DNA of 64,000 nucleotides, taken from Liolophura sinensis. Taxonomy: Eukaryota > Mollusca > Polyplacophora > Chitonida > Chitonidae. Under the pieces are notes generated by a model. It worked only from the letters and a program-made list of their open reading frames with translations. It did no database searches and was not told where the DNA came from. The stretch lies in assembly GCF_032854445.1 (NCBI RefSeq), contig NC_088307.1:13824001-13888000 (forward strand), given 5' to 3'. How positions within the stretch are numbered: the first letter of the stretch is position 1; each line of letters begins with the position of its first letter. The translations under genes were made by a program, and so were the position numbers. Positions 40,001 to 45,225 of this stretch are shown piece by piece.

Positions 40001-42857
40001 CTTTGTTGACTGTATTATTATTATTATTATTATTATTACACGATTATTTATTCCCTTATAATAATTTAATTAAATGATAATAAAATTTATTCTGTATGAT
40101 TCAAACAAAGATTCAAATCCAGAAATTCAAGAAAAATGAAGAAAAAATAAGACAAGAAACAAATACCTGCTGTAGTTTAATTATTCTAGCCAACGTTTCT
40201 ACTGTTAAGTAAGCCAGGTTGATGCTATATAAATTGTTCCCAACACAAATGAATATGTACAGTTGGCGACAATAATCATTTTCATTCATAAAACTGAATT
40301 TTTTTGTGTCCAATTTGCAGATAGATTAAGTTTTTTTGTTTGTTACCCATAGTCCTAATGACCCTGAACTTTGTACATTCTGAATGGACAAGTATGATCA
40401 TCTAATGATGTTATACCTTATTTCTAATTTTTGGGACACCTGGTCGGTTCATTTTAGCCAACATATATGTACCTGTAACTGTAGCAGGGATATGATTAAA
40501 CCAGCCAATGAACAACATACTCATATCTTTACTTTTCCAAAAGACTGGTAAAGAAATGTAACATTCTACTTTCAACACTACTAATATCTGTCCCAAAAAT
40601 GATAAGAGTTAGAGTAGTTTGTTATTTCAAGAGTTTGCAGTGTCTGATAGCAAAGAAACGGCATACCTGGATTTGCCCCACTGGATGACAACATACTTGC
40701 AGACTTTTATCAGTCAAATTAGGTGACATAAATATGTATTCGTTAATTTATTAAATTTGATCGGTGTTTTTACACTCTTACTTAAGAATATTCACTCATA
40801 CAATGTTGGCATGCATTATGTTGGGAGGAAACCACCAGCAAAGCCTGGGGGACACCCACAACCATCTGACAGACCTTCGCATCATACATATGTAGTTAAC
40901 ATTTATCAACTCATAAACTGCATATCTTTTCAAATTCAAATGGTTTTCTACAGGCTTTCATACAAAGGGCTGTATACTGATTGAAGCTCATAACTGATGT
41001 GCATTAATTAGCTTGTAAGGTCAAAATTAGGTTGTCCTAATCATTCATTCAAATTAGGTGTCTCAAGTAACATCTATGTACAGTTAAATACTATTTGACA
41101 GGATCTATTTTGATCATATACTGCACAGTAATTCATCAACCTTTTCGCATCTTTGTAAGGTGTTTATTAGGCACGTGTTTAACATTTTCGTGAAGCCCTG
41201 AAATCGGCCATCCATCATAATCAGCTTTGTCTCCAAAGTCAAATTAAAATGGTGCATTAATTGTGCTTAAAGTTCCTCTTTCAAATGTGAAAATGTTGAG
41301 GAATTGTTTTTCAATTAAGGTACAGTACTTTACTTATGTATGACTGACTATCATGTATTAGCAGAGTAAGAAATTACTGGTATTAATAGTTTCAATGAAT
41401 GAATTCTTCTTTCTCTTTACATTCATATTTGTTTGATCATGTGAAAATTGAAATCAGATTCATATTTTACATGTAATTGTTAGCATGGTACAGAGACCTG
41501 CAATTCTGAATGTTTGATTCGAACTACCCTTACCGCAATATTCAACTTCCAGCATGACTAAAATGGAGTCACTGAAAACATTTATACCCTTGAATGTCTC
41601 CATATTTACATATTCTAAATTATAGTTATTTGTTTATTTGATTGGTGTTTTACATCATACTCAAGAATGTTTAACTTATATAGCAGCATTATGATGGGAG
41701 GAAACTGGGCAGATCCTGAGGGAATTTACACATTAACACATAAAATGCACTGTAACATTAACTTACTATAAACGCATGATGCATGTCATCCTATAAAAAT
41801 CTAAATCATAAATGTAAACAAACTAACACCCTATCTGATACTGACTTAAGGAAATTTAAAGTTAACTTAACACCTACCAGGCTAGTTAGTATACACAGAT
41901 CAAACTTAAAATAGTATACTAGTGTATGACAAAAGAAGGGCTGACAAGTACAATCCTCCCATTCTGTAACAATACAAACGTGTAATGGCAAGTGTCTTTT
42001 GTTTGTAAATTCATAACAAAACAAAAAAAAACACACACACACACCAGAATTGTTGTGCAGATAAACATAGGTAGGCCTACATGCATGTAACTGCTGCGTA
42101 ATGTTAGATTATGGTAGGCTATCTATAGTGGTACCTGCTCAAGTTGATTACTTGCAGAGCAACTACAAAATCCTTTTTAAAATTAAACACACTGTATAAA
42201 TCAACTGCACCTCCTGTCACGGTATAAACTTACCCAAGCTCTGTTCGTGTTTTTCTTCCAGTTCTACAGTTTCCGCTTGTAGAGGTGTAAATTCCTGTGT
42301 ATTTTGCGGGAGGTCATCCGTTGTTTGCGACATGATGGTTTCTTTTGGGAGTGGTCACTAAATTTCTACACAGTCTGGGTCTTTCCTATGGCTAAATGAC
42401 CCTTCTGCATTAGCGCGTGACCTTTCCAGTGTCCGGTTTCAGCCCTGTATTACGTCATGGGGTCAAGCTGACTGTCCGTCAACCTGTTTTTTAAGGGATA
42501 GCCAGTTTCCGTTACGCTTGACTGAGCAACTGTCACAAAACGAAAGCTCCGGGGAAAAAAGTGTGTCACCTAAAAACCGCAGTCTAAATTCAACTGGATC
42601 GTGCACTCGAACCTACTACTGAGGCTATATTTAAACAAGCTGTTCCAATCTTACATAAACTATTTCCCCAACTAAAACTGACCATATAACTAAAACACTG
42701 AAAGCAGACGATGTTTTTTGAAGGGGACCCAGACAAAGGCATGTCTGATGATGCGGAGAGAAAAATCAAATAAATCTGAGAAAAACTCACCCGTGCCGTT
42801 CGCACTCGGCTGCCCGTTTCTCAGTTCCATCTCCGTATTCTGGGCTTTTTTCCCCAT
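1079..42857 (-). CDS. SLC44A: Choline transporter-like protein (SLC44A family, CTL2/4/5 type), 5' part of gene with three alternative first exons
   Basis: The gene lies on the minus strand and its 3' exons fall beyond position 1. I assembled it from exons with GT donors and AG acceptors whose phases agree throughout: a first exon (42791-42857, 42234-42333 or 15666-15705), then 15278-15326, 13420-13493, 12424-12502, 11831-11918, 10407-10517, 9204-9264, 8649-8760, 6571-6654, 6055-6167, 5180-5296, 4344-4443, 3849-3941, 2155-2275 and 1079-1131, about 440 codons with the longest-distance start. Family signatures visible are TYDPTFNGPIKKRSCTDIIC before TM1, LLLYPQDSQGNLCG and CVSHCPNDT in the long extracellular loop, VLHRCVPE, and IALIKEGSRAVG between later helices. 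Vertebrate CTL2 is about 700 residues, so roughly 260 residues are missing off the left edge. SLC44 proteins are multi-pass choline or organic-cation transporters. The family call is very firm; which paralogue is not settled. Confidence 0.93.
1191..1354 (-). mobile_element. V-SINE (RUDI-like) copy, truncated
   Basis: This is the family-1 SINE body in reverse: a TTGGCGTTTTACGCTG tail-proximal motif, then AATATTTCACTTATACGACG, then the CCACGACCATCC box. The tRNA-related head is missing. Confidence 0.8.
2155..2275 (-). CDS. SLC44A: SLC44A exon 14
   Basis: The exon is 121 bp with an atcag acceptor and GTGAGT donor. It encodes FLASVGRGEGVSKNNFTGL and a hydrophilic stretch ending KIPCDVN, the extracellular loop after TM5. 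It contains one NFT glycosylation sequon. Confidence 0.88.
2419..2758 (-). mobile_element. tRNA-derived SINE, second family (copy 1)
   Basis: The sequence is shared with 25850-26212 and 26785-27167: GGGTTTAATGTCGCACTT, then a CATGTAATATGCCTCC block, ACTGATACGGGTCAACCAG, and a tRNA-like head (minus-strand A box near TTAGTTGGTAGAGC). It is distinct from the RUDI-like family. Confidence 0.75.
3197..3456 (-). mobile_element. V-SINE (RUDI-like) copy, near full length
   Basis: It starts (in reverse) with the (AAATA)n tail and ends with GCTAACCCATGGAGGCCCCG, the tRNA-like head. The B-box-like GAGTTCAAGTCC is present on the minus strand. Confidence 0.85.
3731..3776. repeat. 13-bp tandem repeat x3.5
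   Basis: The unit CACAGCTGATCAT is repeated at 3731, 3744, 3757 and 3770, 73 bp upstream (leftward) of SLC44A exon 13. Confidence 0.85.
3849..3941 (-). CDS. SLC44A: SLC44A exon 13 (TM5)
   Basis: The exon is 93 bp with a ttacag acceptor and a weak GTATCC donor. It encodes AVGSMLFTLLWPVIPFILQ and the remainder of TM5. The donor was chosen because it keeps phase with the next exon and yields the expected AVFLAS junction. Confidence 0.9.
4344..4443 (-). CDS. SLC44A: SLC44A exon 12 (TM4)
   Basis: The exon is 100 bp with a cttcag acceptor and GTGAGT donor. It encodes the helix ISAILLLIVLLILLFLRER and ICIAIALIKEGSR. The IALxKExS motif is diagnostic of choline transporter-like proteins. Confidence 0.94.
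5180..5296 (-). CDS. SLC44A: SLC44A exon 11
   Basis: The exon is 117 bp with a tttcag acceptor and GTGAGT donor. It encodes SCYYCVRGYLNTKDTEQSFN, the cytoplasmic or loop segment after TM3, and the start of the next helix (SSFWLTFG). Confidence 0.92.
6055..6167 (-). CDS. SLC44A: SLC44A exon 10 (TM2-TM3)
   Basis: The exon is 113 bp with a gtacag acceptor and GTGAGT donor. It encodes CLVAAMVISLLWITLMRWIA and a second helix starting PMVWLTIILFLGIF. This is the adjacent helix pair of the SLC44 fold. Confidence 0.93.
6571..6654 (-). CDS. SLC44A: SLC44A exon 9
   Basis: The exon is 84 bp with a tttcag acceptor and GTAAGT donor. It encodes FLKVKEYSDKVVQDLVATW, the amphipathic segment just ahead of TM2, and the first residues of TM2. 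Confidence 0.92.
7137..7305 (+). mobile_element. V-SINE (RUDI-like) copy with internal deletion
   Basis: It starts GGGGCCTCCGTGGCTCAGTT (A box TGGCTCAGTTGG) and jumps from GTTAGCGC straight into the AGCAACCTGCGGATGGTCGT body, so the B box is deleted. It ends with ACCAATCAAATAAA and a TAAA tail. Confidence 0.85.
7636..8035 (+). mobile_element. Non-autonomous element, related to 20455-21016
   Basis: It shares, in the same order, the start TTTAAAGGATACATGAAAA, the motif ACCCCTCTAT, GTCAATGGT, GACATCATTAATG, CAGCTCAGCACCCC and a TTGACGTCACC block with the copy at 20455-21016. The right end is less clear. Confidence 0.5.
8649..8760 (-). CDS. SLC44A: SLC44A exon 8
   Basis: The exon is 112 bp with a gttcag acceptor and GTAAGT donor. 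It encodes VLHRCVPE, corresponding to the family's 'LNRCIP' region, then a variable hydrophilic stretch with one NGT glycosylation sequon. It ends in phase 2 and joins directly to 6654 without the small exon-like segment at 8156-8180. Confidence 0.92.
9204..9264 (-). CDS. SLC44A: SLC44A exon 7
   Basis: The exon is 61 bp with a ttgcag acceptor and GTAATA donor. It encodes TCKQKIDSDECPAYVLKSEA, loop sequence leading to the conserved VLHRC motif in the next exon. Confidence 0.9.
10122..10300 (-). mobile_element. V-SINE (RUDI-like) copy, head truncated
   Basis: TTTATTTATTTGATTGG tail, GCCAGCATTAGGGTGGGAGG body and GAGAGGAAGCCAGCATGAG are present; the head is missing. GAATGAATGA microsatellite flanks both ends (about 10110 and 10308-10325), possibly target-site duplication or slippage. 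Confidence 0.8.
10407..10517 (-). CDS. SLC44A: SLC44A exon 6
   Basis: The exon is 111 bp, in phase at both ends, with a ctacag acceptor and GTAACA donor. It begins VCVSHCPNDT, matching the CxxxCP motif of the family, and is cysteine-rich. SINE copies flank it on both sides (10122-10300 and 10548-10763). Confidence 0.92.
10548..10763 (-). mobile_element. V-SINE (RUDI-like) copy, diverged
   Basis: The body is diverged (CATACTCAGTAATATTTTAC, GCATTATGGCGGGTG) and the head residue reads GCACGCTAACCCCGAGGCCC. It lies 30 bp from SLC44A exon 6. Confidence 0.75.
11219..11693 (-). mobile_element. V-SINE (RUDI-like) copy with internal tandem triplication
   Basis: One SINE body contains three consecutive copies of a 118-bp internal block: the GTTTTATG start recurs at 11276, 11394 and 11512, and each block ends GGAGAGGAAGCCAG. 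A decayed head follows (GCTGAGCCGTTTGCC). The element is therefore longer than its relatives by two units. Confidence 0.85.
11831..11918 (-). CDS. SLC44A: SLC44A exon 5
   Basis: The exon is 88 bp with a tttcag acceptor and GTGAGT donor. It encodes DKPNLYFYDLLTCAKFGPG and then FVDGCPTPQ, extracellular-loop sequence with conserved cysteines. Confidence 0.92.
12424..12502 (-). CDS. SLC44A: SLC44A exon 4
   Basis: The exon is 79 bp with a ttttcag acceptor and GTGAGT donor. It encodes YTYGNPRLLLYPQDSQGN followed by LCGYG, the start of the large extracellular loop with its conserved LYP and CG motifs. Confidence 0.93.
12981..13256 (-). mobile_element. V-SINE (RUDI-like) copy, full length
   Basis: The copy is well preserved, with tail, body and head (CTAACCAACTGAGCCATGGA then GGCCCC). 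The A box is TGGCTCAGTTGG on the minus strand. Confidence 0.9.
13420..13493 (-). CDS. SLC44A: SLC44A exon 3 (TM1)
   Basis: The exon is 74 bp with a ctctag acceptor and GTAAGT donor. It starts SCTDIICCLLF, a family hallmark, and continues as the first hydrophobic helix. Confidence 0.93.
13544..13720. repeat. 28-bp minisatellite, about 6 copies
   Basis: Units read ACATGTAACAGGATATGTGA followed by AAAACAGT. The array lies 50 bp beyond the acceptor of SLC44A exon 3, inside the intron. Confidence 0.85.
14008..14230 (+). mobile_element. MITE (CTTCAACC-type terminal inverted repeats), copy 1
   Basis: The left end is CTGTAATTCTTCAACC and the right end is a diverged GGTGGAGAAATTAGGGT. The internal block AATTGGCCAACCCAACCAAT is shared with the copies at 28145, 31329, 33401, 41126 and 44588. 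Confidence 0.7.
14401..14457. repeat. 19-bp tandem repeat x3
   Basis: The unit CACCTTGTGTGTCAAATCC repeats at 14401, 14420 and 14439. Confidence 0.85.
15278..15326 (-). CDS. SLC44A: SLC44A exon 2
   Basis: The exon is 49 bp between a tttcag acceptor and a GTGAGA donor. It encodes TPLTYDPTFNGPIKK, the invariant cytoplasmic motif just before TM1 in CTL2/4/5 proteins, and is shared by all three first exons. Confidence 0.93.
15666..15705 (-). CDS. SLC44A: SLC44A alternative first coding exon 1c (proximal)
   Basis: The ATG is at 15703-15705, and 13 codons plus one base (A) precede a GTAAGT donor. The peptide MTTKKPVSEESDE is short and charged. Joining to exon 2 gives Ser instead of Gly at the junction codon. 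The exon is only about 340 bp from exon 2 and some 26.5 kb from exons 1a and 1b, so it implies an internal promoter within about 16 kb of the left edge. Confidence 0.72.
16748..16870. repeat. (TA)n microsatellite plus 23-bp tandem repeat
   Basis: An alternating TA run is followed from 16792 by GCATCAAGTGTACATGTATA units (23 bp, about 3.5 copies). Confidence 0.85.
17397..17620 (-). mobile_element. V-SINE (RUDI-like) copy, diverged
   Basis: A TTTATTTGATTGGTGTTTCA tail side, CATTATGGTGGGAGGAAACC body and GGCTGAGGCCCC head remnant are present. Confidence 0.8.
18362..18500 (-). mobile_element. V-SINE (RUDI-like) fragment
   Basis: Only the 3' half is recognisable: CATACTCCAGAATATTTCAC, GGTAGGAGGAAACCTGGCAG and a decayed CCCACAACCATT box. 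Confidence 0.65.
18738..18774. repeat. (TA)n microsatellite
   Basis: A run of about 18 TA units. Confidence 0.95.
19029..19079. repeat. (TA)n microsatellite
   Basis: A run of about 25 TA units, bordered by ATATGTATGC-type variants. It produces spurious Tyr/Ile-rich ORFs on both strands. Confidence 0.95.
19120..19254 (+). mobile_element. V-SINE (RUDI-like) 3' fragment
   Basis: The decayed body reads GGATGGTTGTAGGTTTTCC, CGCCATTATG, AACATTCTTGAGTATGCCGT and ends in an A-rich AAATAAATAAAT tail. Confidence 0.7.
19540..20285. repeat. About 20-bp minisatellite array, roughly 36 copies
   Basis: Units are GGAGCATTATTGTACTATGG and one-base-shorter or variant forms (TTTGTACTATGGAGCA). A long stretch starting near 19683 recurs about 421 bp later near 20104, including the odd variants GCAATATAxTGCTATGG and GGAACATT, so part of the array is itself duplicated. 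Frames stay open because the units lack stops, giving ORFs of up to 162 codons with no protein meaning. Confidence 0.95.
20455..21016 (+). mobile_element. Inverted-repeat element (non-autonomous DNA transposon-like), about 560 bp
   Basis: The left end is CTTAAAGGCTACATGAAA and the right end, reversed, reads CTTTAAAGGCTCCATGAAAT, so the termini are imperfect inverted repeats. No coding capacity is seen. The interior is homologous in order to 7636-8035. Confidence 0.6.
21685..21740 (+). mobile_element. 5'-truncated SINE insertion with 11-bp target-site duplication
   Basis: TCGCCACGATATGGCTGAAA through CATTCATT is a short 3' SINE fragment of a third kind. It is flanked by CATTTAGAATT at 21674-21684 and again at 21741-21751. 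The related locus at about 30798 has only one such site and no insert, so it is the empty allele of the host repeat. Confidence 0.75.
21845..22605. repeat. 36-bp minisatellite, about 21 copies
   Basis: The unit runs GCTATGGGGATGGCAATAGA then CAGCTGTCTGCAGCCT, with a few 31-, 32-, 35- and 37-base variants. Each unit contains the perfect palindrome AGACAGCTGTCT with an E-box (CAGCTG) at its centre. Unit length divisible by three leaves several frames open (up to 153 codons). The flanks match the single-unit element at 30798-30991. Confidence 0.95.
23515..23540. repeat. (TA)n microsatellite after a G-rich tract
   Basis: GTGGGGGGTGGGGGTGGGTG immediately precedes a TA run. Confidence 0.9.
23838..23967 (+). 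mobile_element. V-SINE (RUDI-like) 3' fragment
   Basis: CTCCCACCATAATGCTGGCC, AAATATTCTCGAGTACGGTG and the ACCAATCAAATAAACAAACA tail are present; no head. Confidence 0.85.
25285..25550 (-). mobile_element. V-SINE (RUDI-like) copy, full length
   Basis: The tail, body and head (GCTAACCAACTGAACCACGG AGGCCCC split across the end) are nearly consensus. B box and A box are present on the minus strand. Confidence 0.9.
25850..26212 (-). mobile_element. tRNA-derived SINE, second family (copy 2)
   Basis: It starts with GTGAGTGAGTGAGTG, then GGTTTTAACATCGTACTC, ATATGACGACAAAGGAATCC, ACTGATACGGGTCAACCAG, and a tRNA-like end (minus strand GGTCAATCCTGGGT B box). Confidence 0.85.
26785..27167 (-). mobile_element. 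tRNA-derived SINE, second family (copy 3)
   Basis: It shares the full order of blocks with copy 2. The minus-strand head reads CCTCTAGCACAGTTGGTAGA, a clear A box, and the B box is GGGTCAATCC. Confidence 0.87.
27315..27342. repeat. (TA)n microsatellite
   Basis: A TA run with one interruption (TACATATA). Confidence 0.9.
27360..27546 (+). mobile_element. MITE-like element, variant subfamily
   Basis: The left end CTGTGAATCTTCAACCCC and right end TTGTTGAAGAATTAGGGTA are inverted repeats like those of the 14008 family, but the interior (TTTAGTGGAATTTACCCATA) differs and resembles 2936-3110. Confidence 0.55.
28145..28343 (-). mobile_element. MITE (CTTCAACC-type TIRs), copy 2
   Basis: AATTCCTCAACCTTTTCGCA left terminus, GGTTGGATCGGCCAATTTCA interior (opposite orientation to copy 1) and GAAGAATTGCAATA right terminus. 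Confidence 0.7.
29316..29516 (-). mobile_element. V-SINE (RUDI-like) copy, head truncated
   Basis: TTTATTTATTTATTTGATTGG tail side, consensus body and GAGCTGGACTTGAACTCACA B-box region are present; it stops before the A box. Confidence 0.85.
29826..30645. repeat. About 64-bp minisatellite, about 13 copies
   Basis: Each unit carries TACATGTACCTCTATGATTA, then GAGGCTATATGCAAATGTTC, then CTTCAGACATGACTTAGTAT and TCCACGTC. Two sub-features recur in most units: a small hairpin (CCTCTA-TGAT-TAGAGG) and the octamer ATGCAAAT. The last two copies read TATATGGAAATG instead and lose the octamer. Confidence 0.95.
30798..30991 (+). mobile_element. Dispersed repeat carrying a single 36-bp-type unit
   Basis: It is homologous on both sides to the flanks of the 36-bp minisatellite: left TTTAGAATTAGAGAAGGAAG and right GCCTGCTACTTGCCCTTTTT then GAACACCCTG. 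Between them it has only one degraded unit (GTACGGGGATGACAGTAGAC). Confidence 0.75.
31329..31543 (-). mobile_element. MITE (CTTCAACC-type TIRs), copy 3
   Basis: TTATTCCTCAACATTTTCGC left end, GGTTGGATTGGCCAGTTTCA interior, and GGTTGAAGAATTACAGTAT right end. This is the best-preserved copy. Confidence 0.75.
32163..32428 (-). mobile_element. V-SINE (RUDI-like) copy, full length
   Basis: TTGATTGGTGTTTTACGCCG body start; the head ends AACCAATTGAGCCACTCCAA, diverged at the extreme end. Confidence 0.85.
33401..33615 (+). mobile_element. MITE (CTTCAACC-type TIRs), copy 4
   Basis: TTTAATTCTTCAACATTCTC left end, GAAACAGACCAATTCAACCA interior, GTTGGGGAATTACGGCATA right end. Confidence 0.72.
33836..35708. 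repeat. 38-bp minisatellite, about 49 copies
   Basis: Units read GGTTGGTGATGTGACATTCT then GATTGTACCAATTACTGT. Variants (GTG/ATG, GTACC/ATACC, GTGG/GCAG) are ordered: the GCAG variant lies at 34521, 34673, 34863, 35091 and 35281, spacings of 4, 5, 6 and 5 units, so higher-order blocks have been duplicated. There are no unique spacers, so this is not a CRISPR array. Confidence 0.97.
36827..37026 (+). mobile_element. V-SINE (RUDI-like) copy, starts at the B box
   Basis: It starts GTGAGTTCAAGTCTAGCTCA, has the full body and ends ACCAATCAAATTAATAAATA with a TAAA tail. Confidence 0.88.
37300..37370. repeat. 22-bp tandem repeat x3
   Basis: CATTATCGGTATCATTTAAT units in tandem. Confidence 0.85.
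37978..38250 (-). mobile_element. V-SINE (RUDI-like) copy, diverged
   Basis: ATTGATATTTTACGCTGTAC body start, GTTATGGTGGTAGGAAACCG, and an eroded head (GATCATAGAGGCCTC). Confidence 0.8.
38492..38665. repeat. 85-bp tandem duplication
   Basis: TGCAGCGCCAACACGGCCTA at 38506 recurs as TGCAGTGCCAACACAGCCTA at 38591, followed in both by CCCACTCTAxTGTGGTTAT. Confidence 0.88.
38713..39012 (-). mobile_element. Two V-SINE (RUDI-like) fragments head to tail
   Basis: A fairly good copy (38713-38882) breaks off inside the CCATGTACGG box. A second, decayed copy (38884-39012: TTTGATTGGCGTTTACACCA, ACTAAAACCGGACAGGGTCC) begins at once, which suggests one inserted into the other. Confidence 0.7.
39590..39658 (+). 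mobile_element. SINE 3' tail fragment
   Basis: CATAAGTGAAAAAATTCTCC, AAGTACAGCATAAAAACACA and an AAATAAATAAATA tail. Confidence 0.6.
40745..40880 (-). mobile_element. V-SINE (RUDI-like) fragment
   Basis: CGGTGTTTTTACACTCTTAC, TTGGGAGGAAACC and a CCCACAACCATC box are present; the head is missing. Confidence 0.65.
41126..41305 (+). mobile_element. MITE (CTTCAACC-type TIRs), copy 5
   Basis: CAGTAATTCATCAACCTTTT left end, GAAGCCCTGAAATCGGCCAT interior, and AAAATGTTGAGGAATTG right end. Confidence 0.68.
41625..41722 (-). mobile_element. V-SINE (RUDI-like) 3' fragment
   Basis: TTTATTTGATTGGTGTTTTA followed by ACTCAAGAATG and a shortened AGCAGCATTATGATGGGAGG. Confidence 0.7.
42234..42333 (-). CDS. 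SLC44A: SLC44A alternative first coding exon 1b
   Basis: The ATG is at 42331-42333, and 33 codons plus one base (G) precede a GTAAGT donor. The peptide begins MSQTTDDLPQNTQEFTPLQ and is acidic and rich in Glu, Gln and Thr. It is phase-compatible with exon 2 at 15326. It lies about 460 bp downstream of exon 1a and cannot be spliced in frame to it: there is no in-frame acceptor, and both exons end in phase 1. It therefore looks like a separate start. Confidence 0.78.
42450..42457 (-). promoter_or_regulatory. CRE-like site (TGACGTAA) upstream of exon 1b
   Basis: On the minus strand this reads TGACGTAA, a good CREB/ATF-type site. It sits about 120 bp upstream of the exon 1b start codon and about 330 bp downstream of exon 1a. 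The position suits a core promoter for the 1b start, but one short motif is weak evidence. Confidence 0.3.
42791..42857 (-). CDS. SLC44A: SLC44A alternative first coding exon 1a
   Basis: The ATG is at 42855-42857, and 22 codons plus one base (G) precede a GTGAGT donor. The peptide starts MGKKAQNTEMELRNGQ, is hydrophilic and would be cytoplasmic. Splicing to exon 2 restores GTPLTYDPTF, the usual CTL2/4/5 start of the conserved N-terminus. This is the most distal of the three starts, so its promoter lies to the right of 42857. Confidence 0.8.
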
Positions 42858-44587
42858 TTTCTAGTCGGTGTGACAATCTCATGTAAGCTGATCCCTCAAA
42901 ACACAACACGGAATGGAAGGTTTTACAGATAAAACTGCGGACTTTATCACGATTCTAGGCCGTAAGTGATCAACAAGTATAGTCCTAGTTTTACATGTGA
43001 CACATTAAGGTCAGAGGTCAGATCAGGTTTACCTTGGTCGCAGCGCCATCTGGAGGCAATTTGTGACACTAGAGTGTTCTTCCATGCTGATTCTCGGGCC
43101 TGCCCACTTTGTAGGTCTATGTAAGACTCGGAAACCAGGAAGTTTTTCTTTTCTTTTATTCACTTTGCGCGTTACAAAACTCTGTAACATATTCTTCTCT
43201 CCACTTTCTGTATACACGAGAAAATATCCATATTAAACGAATAAAATTAAACTTATATTGAAGGAATGTTATTCAATCAAGCTTCCATACATAGGCCTAC
43301 ATTTTCTGGTGTTATTTTGTGGGTTGCCGGTATGTCAGTGCGGCCTTTCGTCCCATTTCCATCACGTTATCTGTTATAAAAAGGGCCATATAACGTAAGC
43401 CTACGTTTCACTCCCCAACCATGCCACTTTTATGCATATTCAGAAGATTTTGGAGTCATGGTATTCATTTTACAGTTCAAATTGTTAATGTTTCACTGTC
43501 TATTTTGTATATTAACTGAATTTGTTGGCTAAATATTAGTTTTTGTCATGAAATGTCATATTTTCTGTCTTCTCTGTAAAACGTTTTCACACGTTATATT
43601 TCATAATCTTCCATAATCAAGGCTTTCACCTATAAATACCATGGTGAAACAACTTTATGGGCGGAGGGAAACCAAAGTGCCCGGTGCAAACCACTGATTT
43701 TTGTTTAATTGGTGACAAAATTTCATACCTGTGACGTAGGCCTAAAGTTTTGCATACCATATTATTGGTAGAAGCAAGTGATATTCAGCGAACGTCAACT
43801 TGATGGGTATTTAATAAATGGTTTGTATGTATGTATGTGTGTATGAATGCGTGTAAGTGTGTATGTATATGTATAAATGCATGCATATATATAAGGCTTA
43901 ATAGAATTTCTCATTTCCGGTGAAACTGCACTTCATTTCATGTTATTGGAGAGAAATTAAAAGACAGGAAAGTCGAAAGCAAATGTTTATAAGTAAAAAC
44001 TGAAATATATTTTAAATACCATGCTTGTATGCAAGCCCAAATGAAAAACAACGCGCTTTTATGTAACGGTACAGTACTAATTTTAAGTGAATATAAATGT
44101 ATAAAAGTTTATGGGCATTCATGCTAAAATTAAGAAATACTATTTTTATGCACATCAATTCATATTAAAATTTTAGGTGAGTATTGCACGAAGTCTTACA
44201 TTTGATTTTTTGGACGAGAAGGTATTTGAGGTACAATATGAGTGTGGCAGGTGCCAAACATGCTGAGAGAAAGCGTTTGTTAATTCAATAAACTACTGAG
44301 GGGTTGGCCTTGCTCCGCGCAGTCCGTCGGGCCCTAACTGCGGAGGTTCGAATCCAGCATACGCTAGAACGAAAACAGATCTAATCCAGGAAGTTTTATT
44401 TAATTGCCAGTGCCTACCAGAGGAAGAGAGATGTGTATCTGCGGCCACTAGCTCCTGTTTCCCCCAAAGTATAGGCCTAAACATGACGGTTATCATGTAC
44501 GGGCGTAAGCGGCGTATATTCCGTTCACATAATTAAGGTACAATGGTGAATTGTAAATCTAAATATAGGCAATGCTCTTGAAGGATT

Positions 44588-44724
44588 TTATTTGGTTGGA
44601 TTAGCCAGTTTCAGAGCTTCACAAAAAGTATATTATTCCATCAGTTCACACAGAATATTGCCTTCAGAGCATGCATGAATACACACCTTGGAAACATACG
44701 AAAAGGGTTGAAGAATTACAGTAA
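44588..44724 (-). mobile_element. MITE (CTTCAACC-type TIRs), partial copy 6
   Basis: GGTTGGATTAGCCAGTTTCA interior to the AGGGTTGAAGAATTACAGTA right terminus; the left half is missing. Confidence 0.7.
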
Positions 44725-44924
44725 CACCAGAATGCTGCATGCCATTCACGCTGGACTACTTGAAGTATAGATACGTGTATATATGTGATGATAATTGTCG
44801 AAAAAATGTTGAAAGCGATGTTAAACAAATAATTCAAACAGCACAATATATAACTTTTATATGTGAGTACTAGTGCATATAATTAATTGAACCACTGAGA
44901 AAGCAAAAAAAAATTAATTGAAAT

Positions 44925-44985
44925 ATTCTTGAGGATAACGCGTAAAACACCAATCAAACAAACAAATAATTAAATAAATAATACT
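44925..44985 (+). mobile_element. SINE 3' tail fragment
   Basis: TTGAAATATTCTTGAGGATA, CGTAAAACACCAATCAAACA and a TAAATAAATA tail. Confidence 0.65.
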
Positions 44986-45225
44986 AAGTCTGTATGACGC
45001 GTTTTAGTTAAAGAGCGTCACGTGATCGCTAAGACGTGCGTATACCTTAACTTTCTGCGCAAGGATTATATAATTACATGTCAGTTCAGATGCCAAAGCG
45101 ACATCTTTACATCCAATTGTATGGAGACCCCCCTTTGGTTGACATAATTTCTCTGTTTCTATTGCAGAGACATGCATGTACAGTTCTATATTTTTTCATT
45201 TATGGTAAAAGTAACAAGTGTATAA

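Larger units (their letters stand above)
15706..42233. other. First intron of SLC44A (26.5 kb), repeat-filled
   Basis: Between exons 1b and 1c I see no coding sequence. The interval holds the SINEs, MITEs and minisatellites listed separately. The stretches 22.6-23.5, 24.0-25.2, 27.5-28.1, 28.4-29.3 and 35.7-36.8 kb show nothing I can name beyond short AT runs. Long ORFs here come only from the tandem arrays, where unit lengths or composition leave frames open. Confidence 0.7.

Noticed and set aside
44290-44370. Possible tRNA gene (GGTTCGAATCC B box)
   Set aside because: The A box and stem pairing are not convincing; probably the head of a decayed SINE.
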